Assembly: GCA_002869605.1 (NCBI GenBank)
Contig: PKUI01000012.1
Span: 1 to 8,863 of the forward strand
DNA: 8,863 nt
From: Desulfuromonas sp.
GTDB taxonomy: Bacteria > Desulfobacterota > Desulfuromonadia > Desulfuromonadales > SZUA-401
Reading direction: 5' to 3'
Below, piece after piece: positions 6,407 through 8,863 of this stretch. Each line of letters starts with the position of its first letter. Positions within the stretch are counted from its first letter, which is position 1. A program made the position numbers and the translations under genes. The notes beneath the pieces were generated by a model. The model searched no databases and was not told the origin of the DNA. It worked only from the letters and a program-made list of their open reading frames with translations.

Positions 6407-8842
6407 TTAGAATCTATAGCCAACGCCCAGGTTGCCGCGGTAGTACTCGCCGCTCTGGTCGCCGTAGACATATTCCTCGTTGTCGACAAACTCAGCGTAC
6501 TCACCCTCGACCGTCATATAAAGCGCCGGGGTGATGCTGTAGCTGCCACCGATGACCACGTTGTACTGTTCGTAGTCGAGATCCGAATAGGTCTCGACGC
6601 CGTCCATGGCGGTCACGTCGTAGAGGCTGGCCAGCACGGCACCACCGGGATCGGTGGTATCGAAGGTTGCGGGCCAGGACATAGAGAAGCTGTTCATGCC
6701 GCCCTCGGTCATGCTGTAGAGTGCAGAACCGAAGACTTTAAGCTTCTCGGTTACCTTGTAATCGGCATTCAGAGAAAGGGTGTGGGCCTTGGTGTCATAC
6801 TCGACTTCTTCACAGGTCGCCCCAAACTGGGACGATACAATGACGCCACCTCAGCCATCGTAGAAGCCCTGACAGAAGGCTGTCTCGCTTCTCTGGTCAA
6901 AGTAGTTGTAGGCTGCGGTCAGGCTCAGGTTCTCCGAAGCACCGTACCAACCCGAGAGGGTCGGCACCATGGTGGTCTGCTCCCAAGTCGAAGACTCGAG
7001 GTCGTTCTCCTCCATGCGCATACGGAAGTTGAGGGTCGCCGCAAAACGTGCGCTCGGCGACCAGGTGGCATTGAATTTCGCTTCGTGTACCATCTCGGGC
7101 TGGTTCGAAAGGTCATCGGTACGGGCATCGTAATAAGAGGTCCCGTAGAGATCGCTATTCCCTGCCACGATGTAGCCGTAAACCCCGGTGGTACCGATCT
7201 GCTGCAGACGAGTATCAGTCACCGGCACATTGGCTGCTTCCGGGTTGTGGTAGGGGTTATCGATGTCCTGGAACTCGTAACCGAAACGGATCGCCAAATC
7301 CTTTACGGCACGGGTGTTCATCTTGGCCGTAAAGGTGTTGGTGGTCGTCTCGCCAAGCTCCTCGTTCTCACGATCGACCACGTCATAGCCATAACCAAGT
7401 CGCATGGTGGTCTTGGGGCTCAGACGCCAGATCATATCGAGGTCGCCCTCGAGCTCGTCGCGGGTCGCTTCCGCTTCCATCGCCGAGGTGTACTCGGTTG
7501 TTGCCGGGGTAGTGAAGGTGATACCGGCGGCAGGAGAACCCGGAGCGGTCAGGGGATAGAAGGTGACGTCGTAGTTGTCCCCCTCCACCTCGGTGGCACG
7601 CACCTTGGCGTTAATGCGGATATCGTCGGTCAGGCGGGTGGTTGCCTTGAGACCATAGGCGTCAAGCGTCGTGGTCAGCTTGTCGGTGTTGACGTCGAAG
7701 ATACCCGGCTCAGCGGTCTTGCTGCTTTCGACCTCCGAGTTTATGTAGGAACCGATTACGCTGGTCCCCTTGGGCAGATCGAGGCGCGCCTTGACCAGGT
7801 GGGTCTGCTTCTCCGATTCGGGGGTGACATCGAAGGGCAGCTCGCCGTCGTTGTAGTCGTAGCTCATGCGGTTATCGAAGGTCGCGTTGTCGAACGTCTG
7901 TGCCGGCTTGATCACCGGATCGTAGACGTTGGTCGCCGAGTCGGCGTTATTGGTAAACTCGCGATCGGTGAGTTCGTAACGCAGGGTCAACAGGCCGAAC
8001 TTACCGGTCAGGCCAGCCTTGATGTCACGGGTCTGCTCGTCGACCTCTTTCGAGCTGCCGGTGACATGACAACCGGAGCACTTGCTCATGCTGATCGCCT
8101 GCTCGATCCCCTCACGGGTCTCGTAGCGGTAGCCGACATCGAGGGTCACACCGGGAGCGAAGGGCAGCGCCACTTCCATGCCGGTCTCGAGCTCCTTACG
8201 CTCGATGGAGAAGGCCTTCTCCGGCTCGAGGTCCTCGCCGGCCAGAGTTGCGCCACCGGTCTGGATCACGTACTCGTCACCGTTACCGCTGCCATTGGCG
8301 AAGGCGGCCAGGACACTCGAAGCACCCGCGCCCCAGTAAGCGGCTCCCGTGGTCCCGAGGGTGTCGGTTGAGCCGTCGGGGTCGACCAGGATGAACGCCG
8401 GCACGCCGGTAGCCTGAGGCACCCCGGGAAGCTGCGCTGCCGTAGTCGAGCTGTTGAAGCCGCGGTCAATCGCCGCATCGAGGTAGTTGATCTGATCGTG
8501 ATCGAGCTGGTGCTCGAGCGAACTGTAGTCGACGTCGAGACGCACAATCCGCCCCAGGTCAACCTGCAGCTCGGCACTTTGGTCGTCGACTCCACCACTC
8601 GTCGCTTCGAGTTCGACCGAGTTGGTTTCGGAATACGACTCGAGCTCGACATTGTTGCTCATGCTCAAACCGTCGTCCTTGTTTGCCTTCACATATTCAT
8701 TGACTTTCGACCCGTCGTCCGTGATACCGACTGATGAAACTCCGACATCCAGACTGCCGGACGTTTCGTCCGCCAGTACCGGCATCGGCAGCATCAGCGC
8801 CACGGTCATCAGGCCGACCAGCCACTTGCACTTGCGTAGCAT
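6407..8842 (-). CDS. MtrB/PioB-family outer-membrane porin with in-frame TGA; candidate selenoprotein
   Basis: If TGA 6851-6853 is read as selenocysteine, this is one 811-residue outer-membrane beta-barrel. In known systems such barrels sheath multihaem cytochromes and carry electrons across the outer membrane. The start chosen is the ATG at 8842, with AAGGAGG (8851-8857) 8 nt upstream; the in-frame ATG at 8860 overlaps that Shine-Dalgarno. Residues 1-24 are a signal peptide (basic MLRKCKW, hydrophobic core, cleavage after VLA). The mature protein alternates amphipathic strands with short turns (SPKTT, SPSAR, SENLS, TEKLK, TPALY) and long Asp/Asn/Gly-rich loops. CSGCH at 255-259 could bind c-type haem. 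The TGA is residue 664 (YDG-U-GG), with Cys657 and Cys677 nearby. The 147 codons after it encode about five strands and a C-terminal GVGYRF with terminal Phe, the normal outer-membrane insertion signal. Family assignment rests on architecture and is less certain than the barrel nature. The alternative is a nonsense-mutated pseudogene. Confidence 0.82.
6817..6853 (-). promoter_or_regulatory. Candidate selenocysteine codon plus bacterial SECIS hairpin
   Basis: Minus-strand UGA (6853-6851) is followed by 15 nt, then a stem UCGUCCC (6835-6829) / GGGGCGA (6823-6817) of 7 bp with one G-U pair and an apical loop AGUUU (6828-6824). The loop starts 22 nt after the UGA and has G as its second base. Bacterial SECIS elements are typically a small stem-loop about 16-37 nt after UGA with a G in the first two loop positions, and they bind SelB. 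All these criteria are met. No E. coli-type bulged U is evident, and pairing below the 7-bp stem is poor. Hairpins of this size can occur by chance in GC-rich DNA, so the call also relies on the conserved frame downstream. Confidence 0.6.
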
Positions 8843-8863
8843 AGTCATCTCCTCCTTCATTCT

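Noticed and set aside
6407..6712. A separate 101-residue protein starting at the ATG at 6712
   Set aside because: It has no Shine-Dalgarno or signal peptide, begins inside a predicted barrel strand, and is in the same uninterrupted frame as the upstream porin except for the TGA. It is better read as the C-terminus of that porin.
6713..6853. Frameshift between two porin fragments
   Set aside because: The two parts are in exactly the same frame (46 open codons between the TGA and the downstream ATG). No shift is needed; a single TGA is the only interruption.
6782..8371. Long plus-strand open frame (529 codons) opposite the porin
   Set aside because: It is antisense to a well-supported signal-peptide barrel protein, has no ribosome site or recognisable domain, and is the usual mirror frame in GC-rich genes.
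8843..8860. Porin start at the ATG at 8860, adding MKEEMT
   Set aside because: That ATG overlaps the AAGGAGG sequence that serves as Shine-Dalgarno for the ATG at 8842, and the added acidic residues spoil the signal-peptide n-region.
1..8863. CRISPR arrays, tRNA or rRNA genes, insertion sequences, integrase genes
   Set aside because: No regularly spaced direct repeats, cloverleaf-like sequences, transposase or integrase motifs were seen on either strand.

Overview
The window looks like chromosome from a GC-rich, anaerobic, electron-transferring proteobacterium, most likely of the Desulfuromonadia (Geobacter/Desulfuromonas type). The organism call is inference. It rests on the gene order B12-type radical SAM protein / RNase G / ribosomal protein L21, and on an MtrB/PioB-type outer-membrane porin, the barrel used in extracellular electron transfer.

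Layout. Minus strand, 1-4655: an RNA/translation block reading right to left. It holds a large radical SAM protein of unknown function (TIGR03960 type fused to a DUF2344/TIGR03936 domain), then RNase G (rng), a structured spacer of about 500 bp, and the first 13 codons of rplU (L21) running off the left edge. The spacer has a probable rng terminator, several near-perfect inverted repeats resembling a dispersed intergenic repeat, and a near-consensus sigma-70 promoter for rplU. Plus strand, 4812-6228: a closely spaced pair, a PHP-domain metal-dependent phosphoesterase of the YcdX type with all nine metal ligands, and a beta-class carbonic anhydrase. A strong terminator follows. Minus strand, 6407-8842: an MtrB/PioB-family outer-membrane beta-barrel with its own perfect terminator.

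Most notable point. The porin frame is interrupted by one in-frame TGA (6851-6853). The same frame then stays open for 147 codons and ends in a canonical outer-membrane C-terminus (...GVGYRF). Just after the TGA is a 7-bp hairpin with a 5-nt AGUUU loop, 22 nt from the TGA, which matches the general description of a bacterial SECIS element. The simplest reading is one 811-residue selenoprotein with selenocysteine at residue 664, flanked by Cys657 and Cys677. The same protein has a CSGCH motif (a possible c-type haem site) at residues 255-259. By strand counting both motifs fall in loops on the same, probably extracellular, side of the barrel. A selenocysteine- and possibly haem-bearing electron-transfer porin would be unusual. 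The main alternative is a recent nonsense mutation or sequencing error.

The three blocks are not obviously one pathway. The left block is linked to RNA processing and the ribosome, the middle pair is metabolic housekeeping, and the right gene probably begins an electron-transfer cluster outside the window (multihaem cytochromes would be expected beyond 8863, not seen here).
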